64,000 nt of DNA, taken from contig NC_053491.1 in the NCBI RefSeq assembly GCF_905171775.1, positions 131,583,983 to 131,647,982 of the forward strand, given 5' to 3'. How positions within the stretch are numbered: the stretch's first letter is position 1; each line of letters begins with the position of its first letter. The notes under the pieces are model-generated. The model worked only from the letters and a program-made list of their open reading frames with translations, was not told where the DNA came from and ran no database searches. Both the position numbers and the translations under genes were made by a program. The stretch is from Rana temporaria (taxonomy: Eukaryota; Chordata; Amphibia; Anura; Ranidae). This document shows, in pieces, positions 11,869 through 23,256 of this stretch.

Positions 11869-12801
11869 TGAATTTTTTGAAAAATTATATTTCTTTTTGA
11901 GTCTAGATTCCAAAAACATAAACCACAGAAAAATAAATATTCAAAAGGATCAGCGTTGACCTTGATCTAATATGTGTCTTCAAATTTATTACCTATATCT
12001 AATTACAAACACAGTCTCTCTTGTTTAAACAATGATTGGCAGCTCGGCCGCATTGCTTGTACCAAACATTGATTTGCTAGATGCAGAGCCATTGTTAACA
12101 TTGCTGTAAATATTTTTAATATAGAAAACTAAACAATGCTTACAAATGACAGTATTCATCTAGGCACTCTTTCATGTGTAAATCTCATGCCCCTGACAAT
12201 GGATGACATAAAAGACACTTCCTAATGACCTCTGTACAACCAACACTTGAACAATACTTTGCCTGATCTGAATACACCATTCAAAAACTTGTCAATGAGG
12301 TACAGCATTGTTCACATCTCTATTTTGTGAGGTGTCCAAAAGCATTTGGATACCAAAATAACATTGTGGTACCCCATAGACAGAATAGCTTAAAAAGGGT
12401 GCAACCAACAGCCCAAACCCCCATCCCATGTGTCTACATTTTCAAGGCCTCTGCTGATCACATTTTTAATTTCCTTACCTTCCTGTCTCTCGCTCCTCGT
12501 TTCTCACGCTCGCCTAATTACCACGTAAGATGCGTAATCACGGCGTGCACCTTTTAAACACTCCGCGTATTTATTAAACCCCGCCCTCGTCACCTTTGCG
12601 AGGCCCCTAATCAATGAGTTTAGGAAATATGGCGTTAACTGTGTATGTTCTGTATGCACTCGAAGATTCTCCGCGTAACCGACGTAAACACGTTGTTTGC
12701 ATTCTCTACACTCCGCGTATGTATTAAACGCCGCCCTCTTCTCCGCCCATGGCGTAAGAATTCATCTTTTCCACGCCCATAATCTCTGTGGGAAAAGAAA
12801 G
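11869..12801. promoter_or_regulatory. Divergent promoter region between MADF and Myb-like genes
   Basis: These 933 bp separate two divergent start codons and must hold both promoters. A direct repeat of about 32 bp, ACTCCGCGTATNTATTAAAC followed by CCGCCCTC, occurs at 12558 and again at 12708, 150 bp apart. Each copy contains a TATTAAA box and CG-rich sequence. A shorter TCTCCGCGTAACCGACG lies between them near 12669. They may be promoter elements or binding sites for one of the element's proteins. No experimental sign is visible, so the function is inferred from position. Confidence 0.45.
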
Positions 12802-14540
12802 ATGGCGATGTCACACGAGCGGGCACGATGCTCTCATGCCACAAGTGAAGGGACAGAGGCAGGGACGTCCCGATCAAGGCAAAGAAGATATAAAGCCACT
12901 AATATGCGGTTCCAGGAAATGGTGGAGTTAGTTTACATCATGCGAAAGAAGGACTATGATGGTGAATTAGGGCCATACAAGACCCCTAACCGCCGAAAGG
13001 CACATATTATGGACAAGGTGGCGAGGAGAATGCAGAGGCTGTTTGGGATCACCAGGTCCAAGGAACAGCTGAGGAAACGATGGTCAGACTTAAAATTGAG
13101 GGAGCCACATCAGATGAAGAAAATACTTAAAATTCTGCGTAAAAGTAAGTAAATATATATTGGGGTTGGGGGGGGGGGGGTGATTGTCTGCAATAATGTG
13201 TTGCCATGTATATTTCACCATCTGCCTCCTTGGCCTGCTTGTAATTTTAAAGACATGTTGTCATTTATTTTTTATGACCTAAATACCAACATATTTACAA
13301 ATAGTGTTCTTAGTAAACAACGTAACATCACATAGTTTCTCAGAAAGGCTCGGTTATTCCAGGAACAACACACCTGGACATGGCTCACTGGCCAAAAACT
13401 TTGTTTGTAAACATTGTGTAAAAGCTAGTTCTAGAAAATAAAATTATGAGAATGGGAAAGGCAAACAGGATTCATTCTAAAAACAGTGGTAATAAAGCAG
13501 ATGTTTTCACATCTGCAATGCAGAGCACCTGTGTCTCCCCAAATCAAAAATGGGTTTTGGTAGGGTCTCCCAGAAATACAGTTTAGGGGGGACATCCATG
13601 TGTGTCACTTTGCTAAAAAGGGGCAGGATCAGAGCTTGCCATATAGAAGTAATTGCAAAATGTAGGTTTGGTGAAAGATAAAAGTAACTAAATGAAAGCA
13701 TCTTCTAAGCAATGTGTGCGATTTATGCTCTCCAATATCTGTGTGCTGATGAGTCTACATTTTTTTTGGTTTATTTCAGGGGAAAGAAGTCGCCAGCATT
13801 TGGAGGAGGCAGAGAGGGCCAGACAAGGCCAAAATCTGCCATCTCAACATGTGGAGGAGGAGGAGGATGTGGAAGGAGAAGAGGATGTGGAAGGAGAAGA
13901 GGATGTGGAAGGAGAAGAGGATGTGGAAGGAGAAGAGGATGTGGAAGGAGAGGAGGAAGGAAGAAAGGAGGAAGGAAGAGAGGAGGAAGAAGTAATTTTG
14001 GACTTAGAAGTTATAGCAGATGAAGGGCAAGTGGCGGAAGAACAATTTGGCGAATTGAAAGAAGGTGGATTGATGGATGAAGGAGGAGTCCAAGATGATG
14101 GGGAAGTGGTGGAAGAAGGAGGAGTGATAGAAGATGATGGGGAGGTGGTGGAAGAAGGAGGAGTGATAGAAGATGTCGAAGAGGTGGAAAGGAGAAGCCC
14201 ATCAGGTCAGTGTCACCCTAGCTTGATTCAAAAAAACATATGTAGATAGGCCTCATCGAAAAATAATGTTGTAAATGCCATTTTTTTTTTTTTTTTTTTA
14301 GGGGAGGAGGATGGTGTGCCAATATTTTCACGTGCAAGTGCTGCTATAATTATTCAGCAGGTAATGGAGTGCAGCACTGAAATGCACAATATGCGTGAAA
14401 GGATGGTTGTCATGGAAGAGAATTTAACAAATGTCCTTTTGGAATGCTGCACGGAAATGGACAATATGCGGCAAAGAATGATGGTCATCGAATCTAATTT
14501 TAAAAACATTATTGACATGATGGGCCGTGTCAAAGACTGA
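12802..14540 (+). CDS. Myb/SANT-like DNA-binding protein of Harbinger element (3 exons)
   Basis: Predicted 335-residue accessory protein; exons 12802-13144, 13780-14205 and 14302-14540. The donors are AAAA|GTAAGT and CAG|GTCAGT; acceptors TTTCAG and TTTTTTTAG; the joined frame is open. The start ATG (AAAGATGGCG) opens MAMSHERARC; upstream in-frame codons lack an ATG. Residues ~35-105 form a trihelix/Myb-SANT-like domain (MRFQEMVELVYIM, NRRKAHIMDKV, EQLRKRWSDLKLRE), as in the Myb-like second proteins of Harbinger elements and NAIF1-type host proteins. Exon 2 adds a long acidic region from ~18-bp DEGVE repeats. The C-terminal 75 residues have heptad-like HNMRERMVVMEENL and DNMRQRMMVIESNF repeats, probably a coiled coil. 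In known Harbinger systems such a partner binds element ends and helps transposase enter the nucleus. An AATAAA lies at 14973. Confidence 0.85.
13865..13955 (+). repeat. 18-bp coding tandem repeat, acidic
   Basis: About five copies of GAGGATGTGGAAGGAGAA, in frame within exon 2 of the Myb-like gene, encode repeated EDVEGE. A second, 36-bp repeat encoding VVEEGGVIEDDGE follows at about 14094-14175. Both keep the frame and extend the acidic segment. Confidence 0.85.
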
Positions 14541-14544
14541 AACA

Positions 14545-15202
14545 CCCCCCGCCCATCCCCCGCCCCCACAAACATTTTTACAGTTTTAATAATGAATACG
14601 CCAAAATTTGAAGATACACACACAGTGTGCCAACATGTGCTATCTGCCATCACAGAATATCTAATGTCTGTGCTTTGTGGGTCCAACCCCCTCCTCCATC
14701 CTCAAGTAGTTGAGAGGAAGGGTTTGCTCCCACAGAACACAGACATTGATCACCCATGATGTCAGATAGCACATGTGGCCATTTGTCTGTTGAACCAATG
14801 ACATTTGGCGAGTTTGCACTGAATGTGTGTATCTTCCAATTTTGGCATGTTCCAGTGTGAAAGCACACCATGACTGACTGCTGTTGTGAGTTTTTATATT
14901 TTTGGAATTGGATTTTGTTACTTTTTGACCATGTTGAACATTTTGGGATACTATAAAGTTTAGACCATAAAGAATAAACAACGCCAAAAAATTTAAAATA
15001 TATATATATAGAATTATAAATCTCTCTAATCACTGAATTTAGTGAAGTAGAGATTTGACTCCAAAATCTCACCTAAAAATTTACTTTTTGAAAAACACAC
15101 CAAAAACAAAAAAAATGGTTAAAAAATTATTGTTTTTTGTGCATAAAAAATATGCCCCAAAAAAAAAATACAAAGGCGGTAAACACCCCACCAAAAATAG
15201 TC

Positions 15203-15235
<33 letters not shown>

Positions 15236-15690
15236 TAAATCTAACTATATTTGATAAAAAAAAATGTGAACTTGTTAATAAATGTATAATCTGCATAATA
15301 TTTTTGGTTGAATTACCTGAAAAAAAAAAAAATAATAAAAAAATTTTGTAGACTCCTAAGTACAAAAGCAGGGAGTAATGAAAAAAATATAAAATAATTT
15401 TTGGGGTCATGAACAAGCAAAAATTAAAATACTTGACCTTAAAATTTACAAATGGAGTTGCTTCTTATTTCTAGACTCAATACCCTGTTTGTAGATGAGT
15501 GAATACTGTGCAAAATGTGGTTAGTTACTAAAAGTGGAGAAATCAATTATGCATTACAATTGAAGAAGTTAGTTAGAGAACCAGGAAGACAGAGAAAAAG
15601 AGAAAAAGCATTAATGACAAACAACTGTATAAAGTCCAATGGTCTAATTATTTATTATTTTTGAGAATATTCCTTTCTTTGGGGGCCGAA
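14545..15690. other. Intergenic region between convergent Harbinger genes
   Basis: AT-rich 3' flank shared by the Myb-like gene (plus) and the transposase gene (minus). It contains AATAAA at 14973-14978 (plus), TTTATT at 15651-15656 (minus poly(A) signal for the transposase) and a short (TA)n at about 15203-15227. No further gene is recognisable. Confidence 0.6.
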
Positions 15691-17350
15691 TTAGAAAGAA
15701 ATATGATCTGGCATAGCAATGGCCCCCCGACCCATGAAGTACTCAACATATTTGTGGCGTACCTCACGAGCTGATTGGGGGGCCAAGCCAGCGCGACCAG
15801 TGTCCAGCCCGGGAAGGGGATCTGAGGGTAGTCTTGCCTCAGAACCGATGTCGGGTAGGTACGTCTGGGAGTGCCTGCGTAAAAAGTTGTGCAAAATGCA
15901 GCAGGCAAATACAACGGTGTCCAATTTATATTCCGCCAGATGTATCGATGTCCTGAACAGGCGGAACCGGTTGGTGAGTATCCCAAAGGCATTCTCGACT
16001 ACCCTCCGAGCCCTGGCCAACCGAAAATTAAACACACTCCTCTCTGAGGTGAGGGTCCTCTGGGGAAAAGGCCGCATGAGGTGAGGACCAAGCCCGAAAG
16101 CCTCGTCCGCTAGGAACACAAACGGAAGTCCTTCCACATTATCTTCATCTGGTGGCAATGCCAGACCACCAGCTTGGAGACGATCATAGAAATCAGTCCG
16201 TGCGAACACTCCCCCATCAGACATCCGGCCGTTCTTCCCCACGTCCACATATAGAAACTCATACTGTGCCGACACCACCGCCATCAACACAATACTATGA
16301 TAACCCTTGTAATTATAATAGTAGGACCCCGAGCGGGGTGGGGGCACAATGCGGACGTGTTTCCCATCTATTGCTCCACCGCAGTTTGGAAAATCCCACC
16401 GCTGGGCAAATTGGGAAGCCACAGACTGCCATTCCTGTGGTGTGGAGGGTAGCTGTGGGGACAAACAAAAAAAGAGATTTAGTACTTTGTAACAAAAACA
16501 TCCTACAAGCATCCTTGTGACAGTTCACAGTATTAAAATTGCATTAGAAAAATGTGCATGGAGAATTTGGGAAATGAAATATATAGGGCCACTTCATTAA
16601 GAGACTCCACAGCCCTCTGATGGGGACAATAAAAGTTTGAAGGGGGGGGGGGACACAAAAAACAAAAAGTCCTGTTTTAAAAAATGGCAAGGTGGGTTTG
16701 TCCCTAGGATAGCATGCTGGACAGGTTAATATTGGGTAAGGGACAAATATGCAGGTAGGTCAAGAAAAAAACATGTAAAAGCTGATATCAACATGCATAG
16801 GGAGAAAAGGTAACGTTAGTTAAACACACAGCATATCTGGGAAAATAAAAATAAAGTTAGTTGGCCACATTATTACAGCCAGGAAACTTACCTTAATATA
16901 CTCCTCATGCATAACTTTGATGATGGCAGCACACGTGTCCGGTATGATGACCCCAAGCGCCTGCGGAGAGATGCCTGTCGAGAACTTGAGGTCCTGCAGG
17001 CTCCTCCCAGTCGCCAGGTACCGCAACGTGGCAATAAGCCTCTGCTCGGCCGTGATGGCTTGGCGCATCACAGTGTCCTGCCTCGTGATATAGGGGGACA
17101 GAAGTTCCAGCAGACTGTTGAATACGGGGTCCGTCATGCGGAGAAAATTCCTAAAGTCATTAGGATTATTCTCCTGGAGTTCCCTAAGCAGAGGCATATG
17201 TGAGAACTGGTCACGCTGGCGCAACCAATTCTTGGTCCAGAAACGCCTCCGCCCCCTGTTTCTGGCCAAAGTACTGGACAAATGAACATATCCAGCAGCC
17301 ATCCCATAAACAGCACCAACTCGCGAAAATTGACGCTGCTGCTCCATCAT
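15691..17350 (-). CDS. Harbinger DDE transposase (2 exons, intact)
   Basis: Predicted 406-residue transposase of the HARBI1/DDE_Tnp_4 family, which cuts and joins the element ends in the nucleus. Exons 16892-17350 and 15691-16452 are joined AAG|GTAAGT..CCACAG|CTA in phase 0. The start is a double ATG at 17345-17350. The N-terminal part has a helix-turn-helix-like region (AEQRLIATLRYLATGRS, FSTGISPQALGVIIP). The catalytic core shows GGAIDGKHV (D182), FLADEAFGL (D269) and RRVVENAFGIL (E306); 36 residues separate the second D and the E, typical of the family. CCILHNFLRR closes the core. There is no stop or frameshift. A minus-strand AATAAA lies at 15651-15656. The gene is convergent with the Myb-like gene, and its 5' end lies near the right terminus. 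The identification is firm; activity is inference. Confidence 0.93.
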
Positions 17351-18061
17351 GGCTTCAAACCGGCCGGCTGGTCAGTCAAGAACACACTGAAACAGAAAGC
17401 ACTCGCAAATCCAGCACTACCTGCGACAAACGCGTGACAAACAGATACGAGCGCACAGGATGCAACTGCTAAAGCAGAAACAACCTGCTAGCCTATAGCC
17501 GAATGACAACTACGTTACCGCAAGCACACGCACTGAACCCGTGAATACACGCTGTCAAAGCCTGGAGACCGAGAAGCGCGAATCAGCTCTAACCAAACCT
17601 TCACTAACACGAGCAAACCCGTAACTAGCAAAAGAGGAACAGAGGGCGGCGCCATTAAGTTTGGTCTTCCCCTTTATAGTGACGTCGTACGTAGTTTACG
17701 TGCACGCGTTCCGGTACGACGGTAATTTGGTCCGCTGGTGTGTACACGCCAGCGGAACCAAACACAAATCAGCCTTGTACGCCGGAAACTGTCGGGCAGA
17801 CAGTTTCCAGCGCACAGATCCGGTCGTGAGTACAAGGCCTGAGACACTTACACGGTCAGATCTTAGGATGCAGTACCGCATCCGCCGCTGGGGGCATTTC
17901 TCATTGAAATGCAGCTTTGAGTATGCAAATGAGGACTTAAGCAGATCCACAACGCTTTTCAGGATTGTGATTTCTGCGTAAGTTCCGATTTGCTTGCGCA
18001 AAACTAGGGCTGGTTTTACAATGTGGAAAATTAGTCACACCTTGTAAAGGCCCATTCAAGC

Positions 18062-19917
18062 GACGGCATTTGGTATGCATTCCTGAGGGAGAACTCCACG
18101 GCAATTTTTAAATTCAAAACCGGCATGGGTTCCCCCCCCAGGAGCATACCAGGCCCTTAGGTCTGGTATGGGTTGTAAGGAGACCCCCCCTACGCCGAAA
18201 ATTCGACGTAGGGGGTCCCCCTACAATCCATACCAGACCCGTATCCAAAGCACGCTACCCGGCCGGTCAGGAATGGGAGTGGGGACGAGCGAGCCCCCCC
18301 CCCTCCTGAGCCGTGCCAGGCCGCATGCCCTCAACATGGGGGGGTTGGGTGCTCTGGGGCAGGGGGGCGCTCTGCGGGCCCCCCCACCCCAGAGCACCCT
18401 GTCCCCATGTTGATGAGGACAGGACCTCTTACCGACAACCCTTGCCGTTGGTTGTCGGGGTCTGCGGGCGGGGGCTTATCGGAATCTGGGAGTCCCCTCA
18501 AATAAGGGGGCCCCCAGATACCGGCCCCCCACCCTAAGTGAATGGATATGGGGCTCTCCGGGGGGGGGGTTCTTCTTCCGCTCTCCGGGGGGGTCTTCTC
18601 CGCTCTCCGGGGGTCTTCTTCTATCTTCGCCGCTCTCCGCTGTTGACTCGGTGCACCCCGGTTCTTCTGCAGCTGTCCGGTGCCTTCTTCTTCAGCGCTG
18701 GCTGCCTGCTATCTTCGTGTGTTAGCTCAATTACTAACAGGCAGCCAGCGCGGTCTTCTGTGACGTCATGTTCTTCTTCTCCCTTCTTCCGATGTTGACA
18801 CGTCGCCTCTTCTCACTGCAATGATGGAAGCGCGCCTTGCATCCCATTTATATAGGCATCACCGTCCCATCATGCTCCGGTAGGTACCCACGTGGTGGGT
18901 GCACGTGGGTAGGCACCCACCACGTGGGTACCTACCGGAGCATGGTGGGACGGTGATGCCTATATAAATGGGATGCAAGGCGCGCTTCCATCATTGCAGT
19001 GAGAAGAGGCGACGTGTCAACATCGGAAGAAGGGAGAAGAAGAACATGACGTCACAGAAGACCGCGCTGGCTGCCTGTTAGTAATTGAGCTAACACACGA
19101 AGATAGCAGGCAGCCAGCGCTGAAGAAGAAGGCACCGGACAGCTGCAGAAGAACCGGGGTGCGCCGAGTCAACAGCGGAGAGCGGCGAAGATAGAAGAAG
19201 ACCCCCGGAGAGCACCCCCCCCGGAGAGCGGAAGAAGAAACCCCCCCCGGAGAGCGGCGAAGACCCCCGGAGAGTGGAAGAAGAAGCCCCCCCTGGTATT
19301 AGAGCTAATAAAGAAGACAGGGGGGCCTCCGGAGCAGACTAATAAATTATTTTAAAAACCCTTGTGTTGTGTGTTTAATAACTTTTACTTTTTGCCTCCA
19401 GGTGAATGGGTAGGGGTACAATGTACCCCATATCCATTCACTTAGGGTGGGGGGGTCGGTACCTGGGGGCCCCCTTATTAAAGGGGACTCCCAGATTCCG
19501 ATAAACCCCGCCCGCAGACCCCGACAACCAACGGCAAGGGTTGTCGGGAAGAGGTCCTGTCCTCATCAACATGGGGACAGGGTGCTCTGGGGTGGGGGGG
19601 CCCGCAGTGTGCCCCCCTGCCCCAGAGCACCCAACCCCCCCATGTTGAGGGCATGCGGCCTGGCACGGCTCAGGAGGGGGGGGCGCTCGCTCGTCCCCAC
19701 TCCTTTCCTGACCGGCCGGGTAGCGTGCTTTGGATACGGGTCTGGTATGGATTGTAGGGGGACCCCCTACGTCGATTTTTCGGCGTAGGGGGGGTCTCCT
19801 TACAACCCATACCAGACCTAAGGGCCTGGTATGCTCCTGGGGGGGGAACCCATGCCGGTTTTTTCTTTGAAAATTGGCATGGAGTTCTCCCTCTCAGGAA
19901 TGCATGCCGAGCGACGC
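18062..19917. repeat. Giant near-perfect palindrome (foldback element)
   Basis: Left arm 18062-18901 and right arm 18914-19917 are inverted copies separated by only 12 bp. The right arm carries an extra segment near 19270-19440 (GAGCTAATAAAGAAGAC..), so the arms differ in length. The CG-rich arms include runs of C or G and GGTCTGGTATGG motifs. Subsequences such as CAACATGGGGACAGG, GACAACCCTTGCCG and GGCCCCCCACCCTAAGTG also occur in related form in the palindrome at 27265-29341. It sits inside the MITE remnant. ORFs on either strand mirror each other and are not genes. Confidence 0.9.
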
Positions 19918-20560
19918 TGACAATTTTTCTTTTTTGTTTTTGTTTTCCCGGCGCTTTTTTTTTTTTTTCACCCGTCGCAACTTTAGTGTCCCATCGCAAT
20001 CCACAAAGCCCGCCGTAAATTACGTTCGCGCGCTGCACGTCGGGAAAATTACGTCACACGCATGCGCAGTACGGCCAGCGCGGGAGCGCGCCTCATTTAA
20101 ATTTTAAACGCCCCCCGGAGAGGAGGACCGCCTTGCGACGGAGGCACTTAAGTTACACGGCGTGTAATTTCTAGGTAAGTGCTTTGTGGATCAGGCACTT
20201 AGGTAGAAATTTTAAGTCAGTGTAACTTAACTGCTGAAAGTTAAGTTAGGCAGCTTTTTGGGGAATTTGGCCCAATATTTCTCTTTTTTAAAGGATAAGT
20301 TCAGCTATCCCCTAAGTTTCCCCCCTGTGTTAGCAGGTGTGTTTTCTTCTCGTTAGCTGGTGTCAAATTTAAAATAGCTTGGCTGTGTGGTGCTCCACCA
20401 GAATGGCCGCAGCATTTATTCACAGAGATTTGCGAATTAAGTAATTGCAAGTCCCATCACCAATGTTGAATAGTACACTCGTCCATTGATACTTTCTCCA
20501 GCTTTCAAGCTGAAAGCCTAAACGGAGATACAGGGAAATACAGGATCCTGACATTGAATA

Positions 20561-20972
20561 CATGTAAAAGGGTAATATTGGGGAGCTGGGTGCTAAATGA
20601 TGGTTCCCTGATGATATAGCATACACATATATTGGTTAAAAACAGGCGTTTATTCAAGTATAAAAAAATTTACATATACATAAAAGGAAAAGAAGGCTAC
20701 CAAAAAAGCACACCACCATCGAGTTTCAAGACTATCTTGTGTTTATCTTTTCTGTGGTCAAGTCGAGAGTCAAAGTGCATCACTAAATTCTAATCATCTG
20801 TTCCCAAGTTTGTGAAAAAACTTTTACAGCCCTCTGGAATGAATCCCTCTACCTTCACACAGTGACTGGGTTTGAGGCTGAAGTTATACAAGAAAAAATC
20901 AATATATGTGTATGCTATATCATCAGGTAACCACCATTTATTGCCCAGCTCCCCAATATTACCTTTTACATG
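20561..20972. repeat. Inverted repeat pair, 70-bp arms
   Basis: The segment 20561-20630 is repeated in inverted orientation at 20904-20972 with a few mismatches, separated by about 270 bp of AT-rich DNA. The arms share GCATACACATAT and CAATATTACC-type motifs. The loop has no recognisable gene. The surrounding 20280-21245 region is otherwise unassigned. Confidence 0.75.
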
Positions 20973-21251
20973 TATCTAATATACTGTATAGGGCTGGTGC
21001 TCCCTGATAGCCGTTCTAGCCCAGGGCCTTGACTATATATTAATAGTACTTCAATTCTGACATTGAACCTGTAATTCACTGATCACAGGTGCAATGCTGT
21101 GCAGAGAAATAATAAATGCAAATTAAACCAAATATGTCCACATTAAAAAAAATTAAAATAAAGATGAACGTATATATTTTAGGGGTTATATTTGTGACCC
21201 AAAGTTAGATTTCACAAAGCCTAACCTTATTTCCCTTATCATGTTTTCATT

Positions 21252-21987
21252 GGCCAAGATTCAAGAAGCACTTGTGCCCGCGCAACCATAGTTGCGCGGC
21301 GCAAGTGCTTACTTGCTCCGGTGTAACGAGTGCTCCTGATTCAGGAACCTCGTTACACCGAATGCAGCCTAGGATGTGACAAACATAAGCCTCCTTATGC
21401 CTTCACATCCCAGGCTGCATTCTTGCGTTGGCCGCTAGGGGGCGCGGCCTTTGTGATCGGCGTGTAGTATGCAAATTGCATACTACCACCGATTCACAAA
21501 AGTTGCGCGGGCCCTGCGTACGCAAGGTACGGAGTTTCCGTACGGCGCCTTTAGCATAAGGTTGCTCCTGCTAATAGCAGGCGCAGCCAATGCTAAAATA
21601 TAGCTGCGCCTCCCACTCGCGACGTTCAAATTTCACGTCGTTTACGTAAGTGAACCGTGAATGGCGCTGGACGCCATTCACGTTCACTTACAAGCAAATG
21701 ACGTCCTTGCGACGTCATTTGCCGCAATGCACGTCGGGAAAGTTTCCCGACGGAGCATGCGCTGTTCGCTCGGCGCGGGAGCGCGCCTAATTTAAATGAT
21801 TCCCGCCCCCGGCGGGATCATTTACATTAGGCAGCCTTGCGCCCGGCTGCTTAGCATATTGCCCGCGCAATTTACGGAGCAACTGCTCCGTGAATCGCGG
21901 GCAAAGCGCAATATTTGCGTGGGCGCAGAGAAAAAAATTTGCTCTTTGCCCACGCAAATATTGCGCGATTCTACTTGAATCTGGGCC
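21252..21987. mobile_element. Harbinger-type MITE with ATT target duplication
   Basis: A 736-bp element; left end GGCCAAGATTCAAG, right end the reverse complement of GGCCCAGATTCAAG. It is flanked by ATT at 21249-21251 and 21988-21990. It shares its interior (GCACTTGTGCCCGCGCAACC-type start, GCTCCTGATTCAGGAACCTC) with the MITE at 43088-43821 in the same orientation. The short ORFs are incidental. Confidence 0.88.
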
Positions 21988-21990
21988 ATT

Positions 21991-22437
21991 GTTTTTTATA
22001 TTTCTTTATATTTAAAAAAAAACACACAAACTTTAATTTCATGTGGTGGGTTTATTAAATGTGTTTTAATAAAAAAGAACTCAACCCCATGCTTGAAATC
22101 AATATTCTCTATCCCAATATACCAAACCTCTAAAAAAATGATCTTACACTGCTGCTATAATAAATTCTACCCTCAAATTGAGTACAAAGTTCAGTTATAA
22201 CCAAGTAGCGATGCGTAATGTATTTAGTCCCGCCCCTGATGCATTTCAACTGCAAGCTGATTAAATGCATTAGTGGTGGGGCTAGTGGTGATCTATTTTG
22301 ACTGATTTACCTGAACACAGGTTCTCCGCCTGGTGGCATGCACATGTTAAGTGTTTTATGTTTTGTAAATACAGTATATCTCTGTGTGATTAATAAACAT
22401 ATCTGGATAGTATTGCACTATCAATGTTACCTTTTTG

Positions 22438-22440
<3 letters not shown>
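21991..22440. other. Unassigned AT-rich stretch
   Basis: No recognisable coding or element termini before the TA array. Confidence 0.4.
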
Positions 22441-22647
<207 letters not shown>

Positions 22648-23256
22648 TGTGGATGTTTAAATGCTGTTTGACTGAGCCGGGGTGAAGCTGATCTAGGATG
22701 GTCTAAGCACTGTGTGGAATACTGGTGGGAAAATATTTGTTTGCAAAAAGAAGAATTAATTTGGTCTTGTACTTTTTTATGATTTATATTTCACTGGGCG
22801 TTTATGTGCTTTTCTTCAGGGTTTTATTGATACTTTAATGAATCTCTGTCAAACAATAGAATAAAATGCACATACACAGTGCTGTGTTTGGTTATTACTG
22901 AACTTTGAACTTTTTTATACTTTTTACATTTAGTGTAATTCTACCACTGGATATCTTTGAATTGATACCTTTTCTTCTAATTTGAAGTATTCCTCCAATT
23001 AACTTATGAAGAGATCAGTTGCTTAGTAACTATGTTTAACTGCCTGATTTTTAAATTTGCAAATGTCTTTTGCACCACATCACCCAAAGACCTAGATCTA
23101 CACTTGACATAGTACGTGATGCTATTGACAGGAGCTGCATTGACCTGATAATAACCTAAAACAAAATATTAATAAATATAAAAAGTTGGTTATATGTATG
23201 ATCCTCTCACACTACATATTTGTCACCTTCCATTCCTGGAAATGCTCCAATAAAAA

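Larger units (their letters stand above)
9523..17839. mobile_element. Complete three-gene PIF/Harbinger DNA transposon
   Basis: An 8.3-kb element starting GGCCCCGTACTCACGACC and ending GGTCGTGAGTACAAGGCC. The flanking trinucleotides are TAA (9520-9522) and TGA (17840-17842), differing only at the centre. It holds a MADF-protein gene (minus), a Myb/SANT-like gene (plus) and a transposase gene (minus), all with uninterrupted frames and plausible introns. Order from the left end: inverted MADF copy, MADF, divergent promoter region, Myb-like gene, then the convergent transposase, whose 5' end lies near the right terminus. It matches the MITEs at 871 and 59596 at the ends and the partial element at 61396 in plan. 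Intact frames suggest recent activity. Confidence 0.9.
9406..20273. mobile_element. Old MITE split by a Harbinger element and a palindrome
   Basis: The ends GGGCCTGATTCCCAAAA (9406) and reversed GGGCCAAATTCCCCAAAA (20273) form imperfect inverted termini of the same general type as the other GGCC..GATTC MITEs. Only 9406-9522, 17840-18061 and about 19918-20273 belong to it. These parts include GAGTATGCAAATGAGGAC and GCGCATGCGCAGT..GCGCGGGAGCGCGCC motifs shared with sibling MITEs. The Harbinger (9523-17839) and the long palindrome (18062-19917) inserted later. I found no clean target duplication. Confidence 0.65.
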
